Source: Cloeon dipterum
Lineage: Eukaryota > Arthropoda > Insecta > Ephemeroptera > Baetidae
Reading direction: 5' to 3'
Length of the DNA: 64,000 nucleotides
Assembly (NCBI RefSeq): GCF_949628265.1
Contig: NC_088786.1
Location: 28,665,681-28,729,680, forward strand
Part shown: positions 1 to 11,392 of the stretch, in pieces
Layout of the letters: each line of letters opens with the position of its first letter
Position numbering within the stretch: position 1 is the stretch's first letter
Made by a program: the position numbers and the translations under genes
Notes under the pieces: model-generated
What the model was told of the DNA's origin: nothing
Seen by the model: the letters and a program-made list of their open reading frames with translations, nothing else
Databases searched by the model: none

Positions 1-42
1 ATTCATTTGTAACTTAGGACTAAATATCCATCCTTTTTGCAG

Positions 43-2299
43 GGCCTGTCGGTGTTGCGGCAGCAGCAGCCATAGCATCATCTAAAAAACGGAAACGGCC
101 TCACTCATTTGAGACAAACCCCTCCATAAGAAAGAGACAGCAAAATAGGTTGCTGAGGAAATTAAGGGTAAACCTTGGCTAGAATCGTGCGGGCTGTAAA
201 ATTACAAAAATCCTAATTTCTCTTAGCAAACAATCGACGAATTTGCCACAAGAGTCGGCCAGCAAGCTGTTGTGCTGGTGGGAACTCCAGGAAAACCAAA
301 CAACAGTTTCAAAGTCTTCGGCGCGAAACCCCTAGAGGATGTGGTATGGTCCGCCTTACTAGCTCATGATCAGCTTTTACCATTGAATTTGGCAGGTGCG
401 GAATCTCAGATCTGTTATCATGCAAGAGTTGGAGAGCGCCTTGGCACAGCAGGCGCCTCCGCCACCTCAGGAAGATCCGTCTTTGTATGAGCTACCTCCC
501 TTGGTGATCGATGGAATTCCAACACCAGTGGAGAAAATGACTCAGGCACAACTGCGTGCTTTTATTCCACTTATGCTAAAATATTCCACAGGTAAAAGAT
601 ATGACATGTAATTTTTCAATCAAGCAATTCGTGGAAATTTGAATTTTAGGTCGTGGTAAACCTGGCTGGGGAAGGGAATCAACCCGTCCACCATGGTGGC
701 CAAAGGACTTGCCTTGGGCCAACGTCAGAATGGACGCCAGATCAGAAGAAGAGAAACAAAAGGTGAGCTGTCTGTGCAGTGGCTCATGCAGATTAATGAA
801 AGATTTGTTTTGCCGTTCAGATATCATGGACACACGCGCTTCGTCAGATAGTCATTAACTGCTATAAGTTCCACGGTCGGGATGACCTCTTACCTGCATT
901 TAACGAAGACGAAGAGTCCAAGCCTTCTGTCCAAGCACTGAATTCTACTATAAAAGTACACAAAATCACGAGTCCCAACCTCACCTCAGCTGGACAGCAG
1001 CAAACTCAAGTAGCAGTTAATCTTTTGAAAATTCTTTGTTCTAACATAATTTATGTTTCCAGGTTCAACAGTTTGCCCCAGCCGTTCTGCAAACAATCAG
1101 CAATCCAGATGGCACTGTATCTATCATTCAGGTTGATCCGAATAACCCCATCATAACTCTGCCTGACGGCACCACCGCACAGGTGCAGGGAGTTGCAACC
1201 GTAAGTGTTGTCTACAATCTCTTATTTATCACCACGATTGTTAGACTTACTGAACAATTGTTTTAAAATTGCTCATGTCCATTTACAGGGCGAACTCCCA
1301 GCAGTTTTCCAAATACACACTGGCACAGGGCAAGATGGCGCCACTACAGTTCACGCTGTGCAAGCCCTTTCCGACGTGACCCATGGTGAAGGCGGCAGTG
1401 TGTCAGTCGACCTGAACACAGTTACTGAAGCCACGCTCGGCCAGGACGGCCAGCTTATTCTCACTGGGGAAGACGGACATGGTAGGATTTGCATCATTAG
1501 GCTAGAGCAATAGTCAGATAATTTTAGGATAATTAATATGAAGTATGATGTGTGTTTAATTTTTGATTGCTTTCTGTGCCTTTTCTGTCATTTATGAATG
1601 GCAATTAAAACTTATTTTCTCCAGCAATAAAATCTCCGTTATTTTATTTTGCTTTGGAACCCTCCGTTTTTTTTGGGTTATCGTCATTACTAACCACTTC
1701 ATTTCTGACTTGATTCGTTTTGACATCCCGTGCATGCTTGGTGGTAGTCTATCTTTCTCTGTCTCTACCTGTCTAATTAACCTCTCCTGGTGACAGAATA
1801 TCGGGTCATGGTGGCATCCGCAGCCCCTCAGGGCCAAGACGCATCCGGCACAATCGAAGGAACTTCAGCTTCTAATGATCGTTTATTGGCAGGTTACCCT
1901 GTTTCTGTGTCGGGCATGATTACAGTGCCAGTCGGCGCCAATATGTACCAAACTGTGGTTGCCAACATTCAGCAACTGCAAACCCAGTCAGACGGAACCA
2001 CAGTCCAGGTACTGCCTTGCCTGTTGAAAGGTGCTCGCCTGTTCTAAGATGAGATGTTCGCGGCGTTTCAGGTAGTAACACCGGTAGTGCAAGTTCCAAA
2101 GGTGGAGGGTGGAAATGCGGACGGCATCGAGACCATTACGGTCGGACCGGGAGGAATGGTCGTCGGACAAGAGGGACAAGTGCTGCAGGTGGTATCTCTG
2201 AAGGACGCACAATCACTGAAGGCGGTCACGCCACCGCCGATTAAGGAGGAGTCGGAGGTGACCGTGGTGGTCAGTGCGGCCAACTCGAGCGAAAATTAA
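43..2299 (+). CDS. ewg: NRF1 / erect wing transcription factor, 5'-truncated
   Basis: This is the 3' part of a nuclear respiratory factor 1 (insect erect wing) gene, a DNA-binding activator of nuclear-encoded mitochondrial and neuronal or muscle genes. Nine exons can be joined in frame: 43-167, 227-343, 396-591, 650-762, 821-1009, 1063-1200, 1289-1481, 1797-2008 and 2072-2299. They encode 502 residues ending in TAA. The first visible exon carries the basic stretch SSKKRKRPHSFETNP and RKRQQNRLLRKLR. The next exons carry VGQQAVVL, FKVFGAKPLEDV, IDGIPTPVEKMTQAQLRAF, GRGKPGWG and WWPKDLPWANVR, all hallmarks of the NRF1 DNA-binding/dimerisation domain. The C-terminal part, with GYPVSVSGMITVPVGANMYQ, is the transactivation region. 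The first 42 bases are the end of an intron, so the N-terminus lies outside the window. Introns are mostly 52-88 nt. The 315-nt intron at 1482-1796 is the exception and could hold an alternative exon. Identification is secure. Confidence 0.95.
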
Positions 2300-3546
2300 T
2301 TTCGGTCCGTTTATGCATGTAATTTTTGACCATCCTTTCTCGTTCGGGGAAATGGAGTACTCGTAATTTGGTGTCTCCTTTGTTGAAATCGCGTTTTTGA
2401 AGGTCCAAATTTAAGGTACTTAAGGCGTTGTTCTGTAAGAAGTCTTTGTTGTAGTTATTGAGAAAACGACTCTGTTGTGTATTTGGTGAAATGATCATGC
2501 ACTGTGGTGTACAAAAATTTACTGGCGGTTCACACCAGCTCTCCATTGTAATTCATCATTCTAGACTAACCCTTATTACAACCTCGGAAGCAGTAGCGTC
2601 GACTCGCCTGTATTTTGTCTCTAGGTGTACCCGTTCGGTACAGATATTTTCTCCACTCTTGTAAATGAGCTTTACCAAATTTTTTAACCGACGATTGAAA
2701 TCTGAACGAACACTATTTTAGAGCATGGAATCATTATTTATCGAGTGTTGGCGAGAAAAACGCAAGGCGCGAGGTTTTGATTCAAATTTATAGAAATTCT
2801 GTCGTCACATTGAAAGTGTATCTCATTATGTATATGTTTATCACGCATATAAATGGAAAGTGTCATTGTTATATTTCTGGGCTAATTTACTTGCATTACG
2901 TAACTGCTTTCAACTATGCCATCATAGAACGGAAATATTTACCTCAAATAATTAATTTTTATGTTGTTTACTAGTCGTTGGTGTGAATAATTCACAGAGT
3001 TTGATACTTTTGATCTAAATCGCCGAAGCAAGATTTGAGTTTCTAATTTTTAAAAGGGAGACATAGCCACTTTATTGATGTTCATTACGCTATTATTGAT
3101 TGTCCTGCTGAAAGCATATTTTTAAATTTGTTTCCTAGTTTGTTTTAATTGATTGTACAGAGTTGTTAGGTTAAAATGATTTAATGCGTGAGAGCGAACA
3201 GTCGGGGGAGGTCCGTTCACTCTCACGCAGTTGCAGCCAAAGCATTGTCAAAGCCACAGTCCCGAATTGTGGTAACTGCCGCCGTTTGTTCTTTCTTTTA
3301 AATATTATGAATGCATCACATATTTCAATACCATTGCCTTGATCATTCATCATTGTGTGTAGTGCAGTATTACCATGTTTGAAACTGAAACTGATTATAA
3401 AGATCAAACTATAATTCTGAATGTGTAGTACCAAAATAATATACACTCTTTCATTTCAAATTGTCAACCCAGCTTTATAGTTTAACTTAAATGTTCAGTG
3501 AAAATAAAATTTTAATTACAAAAAATCACAGCACTACATTCAAACA
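2300..3546. other. Noncoding interval: convergent 3' UTRs of NRF1 and OXSM
   Basis: No convincing coding exon is visible here. The stretch is AT-rich and lies between two convergent genes, so it probably holds the NRF1 3' UTR. A plus-strand AATAAA at 3503-3508 and a minus-strand ATTAAA (read from 3516 to 3511) are good candidates for the poly(A) signals of NRF1 and OXSM respectively. If both are used, the two transcripts end within a few bases of each other. Confidence 0.5.
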
Positions 3547-4920
3547 TTAGTCTTCGTATTGAGCGACGCACAGAGTGACATTGGTGCCACCAAAGCCAAA
3601 TGAGTTTTTTAATGCCACACGTCTGCCGCCAGTTTCCCACTTTTGCTTCTCCTTGGCGACAAGGTTCAGCTTGGAAAGATCGTCGGGGATTAGGTCGAGG
3701 TTCAGGGTCGGCGGCACCCAACCGCTCTGGCACGCCATGACAACAAAGACCGCCTCCAGAGCGCCGGCCGCGCCAAGCAAGTGCCCGTGGGCGCCTTTGG
3801 TGGCAGAAATCCTGATCTTCTCCAGGTGATCACCAAAAACCAGTCTCAGAGCTTTGATCTCCACTTCGTCCCCCATGGGGGTGGAGGTGGCGTGGGCGTT
3901 GACGTGTCCGACCTCCTCCGGTTCCACGTCTGCAACCTCAAGAGCTCTTCGTACCGCCAAGGATGCTCCGAGGCCGTCGGTGGAGGGTGCCGTCGGGTGG
4001 TGCGCGTCCCCTGACGACCCGTACCCCAGCACCTCCGCGTAGATCCGTGCGTTTCGGCACACAGCATGCTCCAAGTCCTCAAGCACCAACACAGCCGCCC
4101 CCTCCCCCATGACGAAGCCGTCGCGGCTCTTGTCAAAAGGACGGGAGGCCCTGGTCGGCTCGTCGTTGAACCCCGTGCTCAGGGCTCGCAGTCTGCAGAA
4201 GGCGGCGATCGCCAGCGGACTGACCGCCGCCTCGCACCCTCCACAGACCATCACCTTGGCCGAGCCCTCCCTGATCAGTCGCGCAGAGTCGGCGATCGAA
4301 TGCGAGCCGGTGGCGCAGGCAGTGGACAAACAGTGGTTTGGGCCGCGGAAGCCGTACCGCATGCTCAGGTGTCCGGCGGCCAGGTTGGGGAGGATGCGGG
4401 GGACAAAGTAGGGGTTGACTCTGCTGTGGCCTCTCTGGGACATCAGCTGCGACGAGTCTGCGATGTCCACCAGGTCGACCATGCCCATTCCCAGGGAGAC
4501 GCCAGTCTCGTTGCGCCCTTGCTCGTCCTTCGGATGCCACTGGGCGTCATCTAGGGCCTCTTGGGCTGCCACCAAGGCGTAGGCTGTGGCCGGAGCCATC
4601 GTCCGGAGGTCGGACTTCGGGATGAACTTCTCAAGGTCCAGCTTGTGCTCCTCCGTGGCGCCGCGCGGAACGAGGGCGGCCACTCGACAAGGCAGTTTGG
4701 CAAAGCTCTCGGACTCCAGCTTGGTAATGCCAGATTGACCCTCTAGCAGCTGCATCCACACGTGCTGGACTCCGCAGCCCAGCGGCGAAACTACTCCCAT
4801 GCCGGTCACCACGACTCGCCTCGGAACAGCGGCTTTCAAAACGCCGGCTGACCATCGCGACATGCGAGCTCCTCCGCCGTTGCGAGGGAGCAGGATCCTC
4901 AGCAGCATTGCGGTGTCCAT
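3547..4920 (-). CDS. OXSM: Mitochondrial 3-oxoacyl-[ACP] synthase (beta-ketoacyl synthase, OXSM)
   Basis: This intronless gene encodes 457 residues, the usual length of animal OXSM. The enzyme condenses malonyl-ACP with acyl-ACP in mitochondrial type II fatty acid synthesis, which supplies octanoate for lipoic acid. The first ~32 residues are rich in Arg, Leu and Ala with no acids after Asp2, as in a matrix-targeting peptide. The thiolase-fold core starts at RRVVVTGMGVVSPLG. The nucleophilic cysteine is Cys202 in STACATGSHS. The two catalytic histidines are His343 in NAHATSTP and His380 in GAHGHLLGAAG, with Lys375 just before. The terminal FGFGGTNVTL motif is also intact. Nothing suggests a pseudogene. 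The reverse strand of this GC-rich exon has long open frames, which are shadows. The start ATG lies 33 codons before the conserved core, which fits a presequence. Confidence 0.97.
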   Translation of the reverse strand: MDTAMLLRILLPRNGGGARMSRWSAGVLKAAVPRRVVVTGMGVVSPLGCGVQHVWMQLLEGQSGITKLESESFAKLPCRVAALVPRGATEEHKLDLEKFIPKSDLRTMAPATAYALVAAQEALDDAQWHPKDEQGRNETGVSLGMGMVDLVDIADSSQLMSQRGHSRVNPYFVPRILPNLAAGHLSMRYGFRGPNHCLSTACATGSHSIADSARLIREGSAKVMVCGGCEAAVSPLAIAAFCRLRALSTGFNDEPTRASRPFDKSRDGFVMGEGAAVLVLEDLEHAVCRNARIYAEVLGYGSSGDAHHPTAPSTDGLGASLAVRRALEVADVEPEEVGHVNAHATSTPMGDEVEIKALRLVFGDHLEKIRISATKGAHGHLLGAAGALEAVFVVMACQSGWVPPTLNLDLIPDDLSKLNLVAKEKQKWETGGRRVALKNSFGFGGTNVTLCVAQYED

Positions 4921-5466
4921 CGTTGCATGTGGAGTCCAACGATGGACGTCTCAATGAGCCCTCTAGACCGGAGGAAAATTATGTTCCACAGTCCACGCAC
5001 AGCAACAACAAAAAACATCTGTTTGATCGCGCATGCCGCATTTACTTTACTCTTACTTCAATGGGCATGCGTTTTTCACGAATGTTAAAGGTATGCTTTT
5101 TGCTGCACATATCTCTCACGCGGGTTGCATACACGAAATGACAAGGGGCTAGAACAACCATAATAATATCTCAAAGGTACGTACTTCAGATATAAGATTT
5201 TTTCGATTTTTATTTCTTCATTCCAAAAACCACAAACAATCAATAAACTTTTGTAATCCATATTATTATAGTAGATTCAAAACAAATAGCACAGCACACC
5301 GTATTATTTTATGGTTCTATATTTTTTTCATGTATGTAGTACCAAAATTTTTAAGGGTTTTTTATGTCCAACCGGCTAGGATTTCTGCTGGTGGTTCATC
5401 ATTATTTTCGGTTCTATTTACAGCTGTTGATCGTTTTGTAGGCTAAATAAATATAAATTCTAAAAA
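4921..5466. other. Intergenic region upstream of OXSM
   Basis: No coding signal was found. The first ~200 bases upstream of the OXSM start should hold its promoter and 5' UTR. The rest is AT-rich and probably contains the 3' UTR of the small membrane-protein gene that ends at 5467. No TATA box could be assigned with confidence. Confidence 0.4.
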
Positions 5467-6004
5467 TCACATTTTTGTGGCAGTGAAATAATATCCTACT
5501 CCAATTTCGCCAATTCCTAGTCCTGCCTCCGCGTCACCTTGCCCTGCTACTTCAGTTTTCTTATTGTTAGTCTTTTTGCCAATGATTTTTATAACCTGTA
5601 TTATATGTTAATTATAAGGTACAATTAAAATTAATTTGTGTAAACTTAAAATTATATTATGGTGCGAAAACGAATCATGAACAAGTTCGTAATTTTATCA
5701 ATGTATTCTTACCTGCACGCATGATATACCGATTATAAAAATCAGTATGAACAAAGCTATTGGCAAAATAAATATTCCAATTTTTCCACCATTAAATCCT
5801 CCTTTGTGAGCCACTGCACAAACAATGTTAAAGGTAAAGAACTGTATAATTGCGATAAAAAGCACAAATTTTCTCCACAGGTTCAAACTGTCTCCTAAAA
5901 TATGGAAAATGAAAATAATAGATTTTGCAAACATTTTTATATAAAAATACACTACAACCTTGAGGAAGGAGCTTCTCAGATAATTTTGCTACACAGGACA
6001 CCAT
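5467..6004 (-). CDS. Small two-helix membrane protein, family not recognised
   Basis: Three exons join in frame on the minus strand: 6004-5959, 5894-5713 and 5595-5467, giving 118 residues. I do not recognise the family. The N-terminus (MVSCVAKLSEKLLPQ) is followed by LWRKFVLFIAIIQFFTFNIV, a first hydrophobic helix. Then come a short polar loop with HKGGFNGGK and a second strongly hydrophobic helix, IGIFILPIALFILIFIIGI. A lysine-rich segment with IGKKTNNKK and a Gly-rich C-terminal tail ending GVGYYFTATKM complete the protein. Splice sites are good (GTAAGA donor after the second exon). Exon 1 continues upstream in frame to an acceptor at about 6057, so a 5' UTR exon or a longer N-terminus is possible. 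Two helices plus a basic tail suggest a small endomembrane or plasma-membrane protein; function is unknown. Confidence 0.6.
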
Positions 6005-6507
6005 ATTTTCAAGCAGCAACTGCGGTGCAAACTCTGACGCAGCCTCGCGCGTATTATTGTGCTGACAATGAGAGTGAGTACATATAATCAAAATGCAATC
6101 AAGAAACGGGTATATATGTTTTACACGGGTCAAACAGACCCAAACATTGCAGCTATTAGCATTATAGCAATGAGTTTTTTCGCATTATAAGACCTCCACT
6201 CTGTCTGTAATCTATATTTTCGAATGCTTTTTGAATTTTTCTTTGATTTTTTATAAAATATATTTTACTCTCTTGCTTATATAAGTCCAGGATTTTGAAC
6301 ATGCATGGGGGAGATATTATTGAAATCGTTAAATAAATATTGGCTTTTAATTTTTAAAAAATATTAATTTTATTGGTAGTTATAACACCATAATAGTTAA
6401 AAACAAAAATATTTTTTTGGAATTTCCCATCATTATTTTATCATTTAACTACATCTATTGATTAAATATGAAAATACGGAAAATACGTAAATTGGTTAAA
6501 ATGCAAG
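6005..6507. other. AT-rich intergenic region
   Basis: This stretch lies between the small membrane-protein gene and the first P450. It is AT-rich with no open frame that looks coding. It probably contains the upstream region and 5' UTR exon of the membrane-protein gene and the 3' UTR of the P450. Confidence 0.4.
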
Positions 6508-8615
6508 TTACAGGGGAGTAACACTAATATGATAAGGTCGGGGTGATGAAGTAAATCCTTGCAAGTGATCCATGTTCGGCTTCGGTTGAGCTGTTGGCAA
6601 ACTAAATTTGTATTTCTGAAGCAGCGCCGTGAGAAACAAGAATGATGTATTTTTTGCTAGAGGTTCGCCAAGACATGCCCTTGGACCTGTAATTTAAATT
6701 TATTTATTAATTCATCAAGTGAAGCATTAATGCTATTTAATAGATGTTACCAAGTCCAAACAAGATGAGACGTTCATTTCTTGTACACACTCCATCTTTG
6801 ATAAATCTCTCGGGTCTGAACACCTCTGGATCTTTCCAATATTCCTCTTCCATGAAAACGGAATACAAGTTCACCAGAACAGCACAGTTCTAAAAACAAA
6901 ATTAGTGTGAAGAAAAACAATTGTAAATTATATTTTACAGCAGGGATTGTGTATCCAAAAAGCTCAACGTCCTTAGTGGTAAAGTGCGGGGGAGTAAACG
7001 GCACCAAATTTGCAACTCTCAAAATTTCCCAAATTGCAGCTTGCACATAGGGAAGGCTAGTTAAAATAGAAACGCATTATTATTTCATTAAAATACATCA
7101 AAGCTGTATGCCAAGATAACAACTCGTAAATCTTATTTTCATTTTAATACCTAGGCATGTCCTCTAGTGAGGGAAGTCGGTCAAGACCCACGACTTCGTG
7201 AATCTCTTTTCTCATTTTATCTTGAGCTTCAGGGTGCAACATCAAATAAAGGAAGAAATATGCCAAGCTGCTTGCGGTGGTTTCAGTTCCAGCCAAAAAT
7301 AAATCCATACAAAGAATCACCAGTTGTTGTTCTAAAAAATTAAAGCATAATTTTATAATCAAACAAAGAGCGCTATTAGTTTTGAATAAATTTTACCATG
7401 GAAAGTTGAGTTCTCAATATTTTCGTTTTCTTTCATTTCTTTAATAAAAACGTCAATGAAGTCCCTCATAGAATCATCTTGATATGTGGCTTTGTGTTCA
7501 TCAATGGTTTTCTGAATGAATATTTTCAACATTTCTGCAGACTCCAATTGCCTTTTGTATCCAGCATTGATTATGGGCAAAAAACGGAGAATTGGCATCA
7601 CCATGATGCCACCAGAAGGGTTTCCATTTCGAAAGAACTCATTGACACTGTGCATCAGTGCTTTAAAGTGCTCGTCATCGTGGCTGTGTCTGACTCCAGC
7701 CATTATCGCCCACAGGATGTTGATTACTGACACTGGGAAGAGATCTGCGATTTTGATGCCCTCTGACTTCATGGTGTCTTTAGCGTCAGATATGCGCCGG
7801 TTCAAGTTATCCATGAGTGTACTGATTTCTTCATTAATGCATCCTTCCATGCTTTTCTTGCCAAATCCAAAGTCACGCAAGTGACGGAGAGTAAACCGTC
7901 GTTGCTCCTTCCAGAGCGGACCATCGCTGAATAGTACACCTTTAAAAGTGAAAATAAATTCACAATTATATTAGCCACTTGAAATTTTCTGACGATGAAG
8001 AAAAAACTAACTTGTCTTCGTTGGTTTCAGTTGACTTTTATTGTTTGACATGTTTTTTGGCCCTTGTCATGTGTGGGGGTCCTAGGTCTATACCTGAGAG
8101 CCTACGTGTTAGGACCCCCTAATGACATGAAGAGAATAATAAAAGTCTCAATTGAAACCAACGAGGACGAGTCTATTCATCGTCAGGATTACATAACCGC
8201 CTTCAAAACATTCAATTTTTCACTTGCCGAGACGCTTGTTGTAAGACCGCTCTCGAAATAGAATAGCGTCAGGCCGATAAGCCAAATCTTCCCTCGATAA
8301 AACATTTTTGACAGCCTCGTAGCCATTTACAACAATCGTTGTTCTTGTGGGCCCTAAATAGATGCCGAAAATTGGTCCATATTTCTTTGCAAGATTGCAG
8401 GCAGTCACGTGCAAGGGTGTGCTTGCTCTAAGAGATGGTAAACTCCCGAGTATGGGATAGTTAGGCAGAGCTGAAATCCACAATACATTAATTTGCAGGC
8501 ACTTAAGGAAAAAAAGAATAATACCTGGAGGGAAATTACCACTCTTCCTTGCAGCACCAATATATTGCACGCTTAGAATAACGACAATGAACAGCAAAAT
8601 TATTTCAATTATCAT
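6508..8615 (-). CDS. Cytochrome P450, CYP2 clan (copy A)
   Basis: Seven exons on the minus strand (8615-8525, 8470-8228, 7939-7397, 7331-7151, 7056-6939, 6889-6751, 6686-6508) encode a full-length 497-residue microsomal P450. It has an N-terminal membrane anchor ([19 protein letters not shown]) and then the proline hinge. The C-helix motif is WKEQRR in [19 protein letters not shown]. The I-helix AGTETT lies at residues ~306-311, the K-helix ExxR is EILR, and FRPERF is present. The haem loop FGLGPRACLG carries ligand Cys443. The [15 protein letters not shown] signature suggests the arthropod CYP2 clan (CYP15/CYP305-like); the subfamily cannot be fixed by eye. Intron 2 needs a GC donor (G|GCAAGT) to keep frame and contains a 198-bp foldback element. 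It is the tandem paralogue of the gene at 9040-10883. The substrate, perhaps a hormone, fatty acid or xenobiotic, cannot be inferred. Confidence 0.93.
7989..8186. mobile_element. 198-bp foldback (inverted-repeat) element in P450 copy A intron 2
   Basis: The two ends are perfect inverted repeats (CTGACGATGAA at 7989; its complement ends at 8186). The arms continue as an imperfect hairpin for about 90-100 bases each. Matching blocks include TCGTTGGTTTCA, CTTTTATT and GGGGGTCCTA, around a loop of about 20 bases near 8090. This structure fits a small MITE or foldback transposon. I see no clear target-site duplication. It could alternatively be a long-hairpin RNA source. Removing it would leave an intron of about 90 nt, close to the 83 nt of the same intron in the neighbouring paralogue. 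Confidence 0.7.
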
Positions 8616-9039
8616 GTTTGTGTCGCGGATAAACTTTAAAATGAGATAAGGGTTACGTAAGAGACACAGGCGGAGTGAGGTTATTATTTATGCTGCACAG
8701 CATAGCATCTTTAATTCGTCAGAAAGTAGAGGGGAGACAAAAATCCTTCATTGGTGCCTGGCGGGTGAGACTAACTGGGATACACGTATGATTTAATAAC
8801 AGAGATTATGTGGTCATGGGCCCTGGTGGCCCTGAAAAGGAGAAATTTTCTGAAGCAACGCTCTCTATGAAAAAGGATAAAATACTAAATTAAAATGACC
8901 TATTTTTAGAACTATGTACTTATCCTCCAGATGAAATACAATATACACGGCTTACATTTTTGTTTCAGACCGAAAGTTTTGAATTTGCAGTTTTATTTTT
9001 TTTTATATTTTCAGTCAGACTGTAACATTTCATTCTAAT
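8616..9039. other. Spacer between the tandem P450 genes
   Basis: This is noncoding. It should hold the promoter and 5' UTR of P450 copy A and the 3' UTR of copy B. A minus-strand AATAAA, read from 8997 to 8992, lies about 43 bases past the copy B stop codon and is a good poly(A) signal candidate. Confidence 0.5.
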
Positions 9040-10883
9040 TTATATTGGCGTGACACAAACTTGGTAAGGTCTGGGTGAACTGGTAAAGCCTTGTAAATGG
9101 TCCATATTTGGTTTCCGGTGCAGAGATGGTATGCCAAATCTGAACTTTTGAAGAAGAGCGGCTAGGAAAAGAAAAGACGTATTCTTGGCGAGGGGTTCTC
9201 CCAGACAAACCCGTGGTCCTGGAAGAAATGTTTAAGAATACTTACATGGAGACAATTTTGGGAGACTATACCTAGTCCAAATAATATCAGACGCTCATTC
9301 TTCACACAGACACCATTTTTCATGAAGCGTTCTGGTCTGAAAACTCTAGGATCACCCCAGGAATCTTCCATCATGACAGAATACAAGTTGACCATGACCA
9401 AGCAATTCTAAACATTATTTTGTAATTGTAGGAATGAGATTTTTAGAATATGATGGGATTCAATACCCTCGGAACGCTGTAACCAAAGAGTTCGGTTTTC
9501 TGCTTAGTGAAGTGAGGAATTGTAAAAGGAATCAAATTCGCCATTCGCAAAACTTCCCACGTTGCAGCTTGGACATAGTGCAGCCTAATAAAAACAATTA
9601 GCCAAATGCAAAATAGAAAATGCATTAAATTTACTTAGGCATATCGTCCAAGGAGGGAAGCCTGTCTCGGCCAACCACACGGAAAATCTCCTGCCTCATT
9701 TTTTCTTGAACGTCAGGGTATTGCATCAAGTAGAGGAAGAAATAGCCCAAGCTACTGGCTGTCGTTTCAGTCCCAGCCAAAAAAAGATCCATGCACAAAA
9801 CCACCAACTGTTGTTCTGTGATAAAAAACCTTGCGAATGCAAAATCCGAAAATAGAAGGTGTAAGAAATACCAGTGAACGTTGAATACTCTTCGTTCTGC
9901 TGCTCCTTCATTTCCTTGATGAAAACGTCGAGAAAATCTCTCATGTTATCATCCTGGTAAGTAGCTTTATGGTCGTTGATAGATTTTTGAATAAATTCCT
10001 GCAGGACTTTGACAGACACCAACTGTCTGTTGTAGGGAGCATTGACGAAAGGAACAAAGCGTAAGATTGGCAGCACCATTATCCCACCAGTAGGATTTCC
10101 GTTGCGAAAGAACTCGTTGACATTGTGCATCAGTACCTGGAAGTTTTCGTCTTTGTGGTCGTAACGGACACCGGCCATGATCGCCCAGAGAATGTTGATG
10201 ACAGAGACTGGGAACAGGTCCTTGATCTGGATTCCCTCAGTTTCCATTTCATCCTTAGAAGCAGCGATTCTTTGGTTCAGGTTGTTTATCAGGGTGTTGA
10301 TTTCCTCGTGGATGAGGCCTTCCATGCCCTTCTTGCCAAAACCAAAGTCCCGTAGGTGGCGCAAAGTGAAGCGCCGCTGCTCTTTCCACAATGGGCCATC
10401 GCTGAAGAGAACACCTTTGAAAAATATCCTTGCGAAATTAAACGTTCTAAAAATTAAGAGGCGTTGCTGCAAAATTGAATTCTTGAAGGTCAATTACCTA
10501 ATTTCTTGTTGTAAGATCTAGCCCGAATCAAGATACCGTCAGGTCGAAAGGCAAAGTCCTCCCTTGATAAGACATGCTTGACTGCCTCATACCCGTTTAT
10601 CACAACCGTCTTTGCACTTGGACCCAGAAAGAGTCCAACCACTTGTCCGTACTTTTTTGAAAGTTGGAAAACAGTCTCGTGCAAAGGCGTGTTCTTCCTT
10701 AGGGCAAGAAGACTACCAAAGATTGGATAATTTGGAGGTCCTAATTACGTACAAATTATTTCAAGGGGTGTAAGGATTAATGCAATACTCTAAACCTGGA
10801 GGGAAATGAGGATGCCGCTTGACTCGGGCGACGTAGAGGATGCTGACGACGGCAACAATTATCAACAGTAAAATTTCTATCAT
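9040..10883 (-). CDS. Cytochrome P450, CYP2 clan (copy B)
   Basis: Seven exons on the minus strand (10883-10796, 10740-10498, 10414-9872, 9815-9635, 9584-9467, 9407-9272, 9218-9040) encode 495 residues. All P450 landmarks are intact: membrane anchor (MIEILLLIIVAVVSILYV), proline hinge PPGPPNYP, WKEQRR in the C-helix, the K-helix ExxR as EVLR, FRPERF, and the haem loop FGLGPRVCLG with Cys441. Exon lengths match copy A exactly in five of seven exons and differ by one codon in the other two, so the pair arose by tandem duplication. The I-helix exon (9815-9635) must be spliced at AA|GTAAAT to reach the next exon in frame. Here intron 2 has an ordinary GT donor and is only 83 nt. The exact CYP subfamily and substrate are unknown. 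Confidence 0.93.
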
Positions 10884-11392
10884 TTTGAATTGCACTCATG
10901 TGCTGTTTCCAAATTTAACTATATTAGTACAACAGCTGTGACCACTGTAAAAAGCACAGCTCTGCTAGGGACACAACGCGCAAGAGCGTTGCTCTATCTG
11001 AGCGTTGCGGTTTATATGGTTAGGCAATGTTGGTTGAAAATGATAAGAACCCAGAAAATGAGATAATATTGCTATAATTATTTTAAACCTTTGAACAAAA
11101 AAATAAGTTTCTTATCAATATTGAGAAATGTTTTATTTGATTAAAATTAACTGGGCCCTTTATGTAAATTCTAAGGTGGCTAGGATGTTTTTTTATCTAA
11201 AACTATCAGAAGTATGATTAACAGGAAACTAATCATTAGGCAAACTAGATTTTGCTCTTATTGAAATCTAAACAACTGTTTTTGCACTTATAAACATCAA
11301 CTTATTTTATTATTCCATATTCACACGCTTATGCTCACTCCTTGTTTTAACATTCAAATGACAGATGCTTTCACTTACCGCATTAAGTAGTT
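10884..11392. other. Intergenic region between P450 copy B and Seh1
   Basis: No coding exon was found. The part nearest 10884 is the upstream region of P450 copy B. The AT-rich remainder should contain the Seh1 3' UTR. Confidence 0.4.

Noticed and set aside
4066-4554. 162-codon plus-strand frame inside OXSM
   Set aside because: Antisense shadow of the GC-rich OXSM exon.
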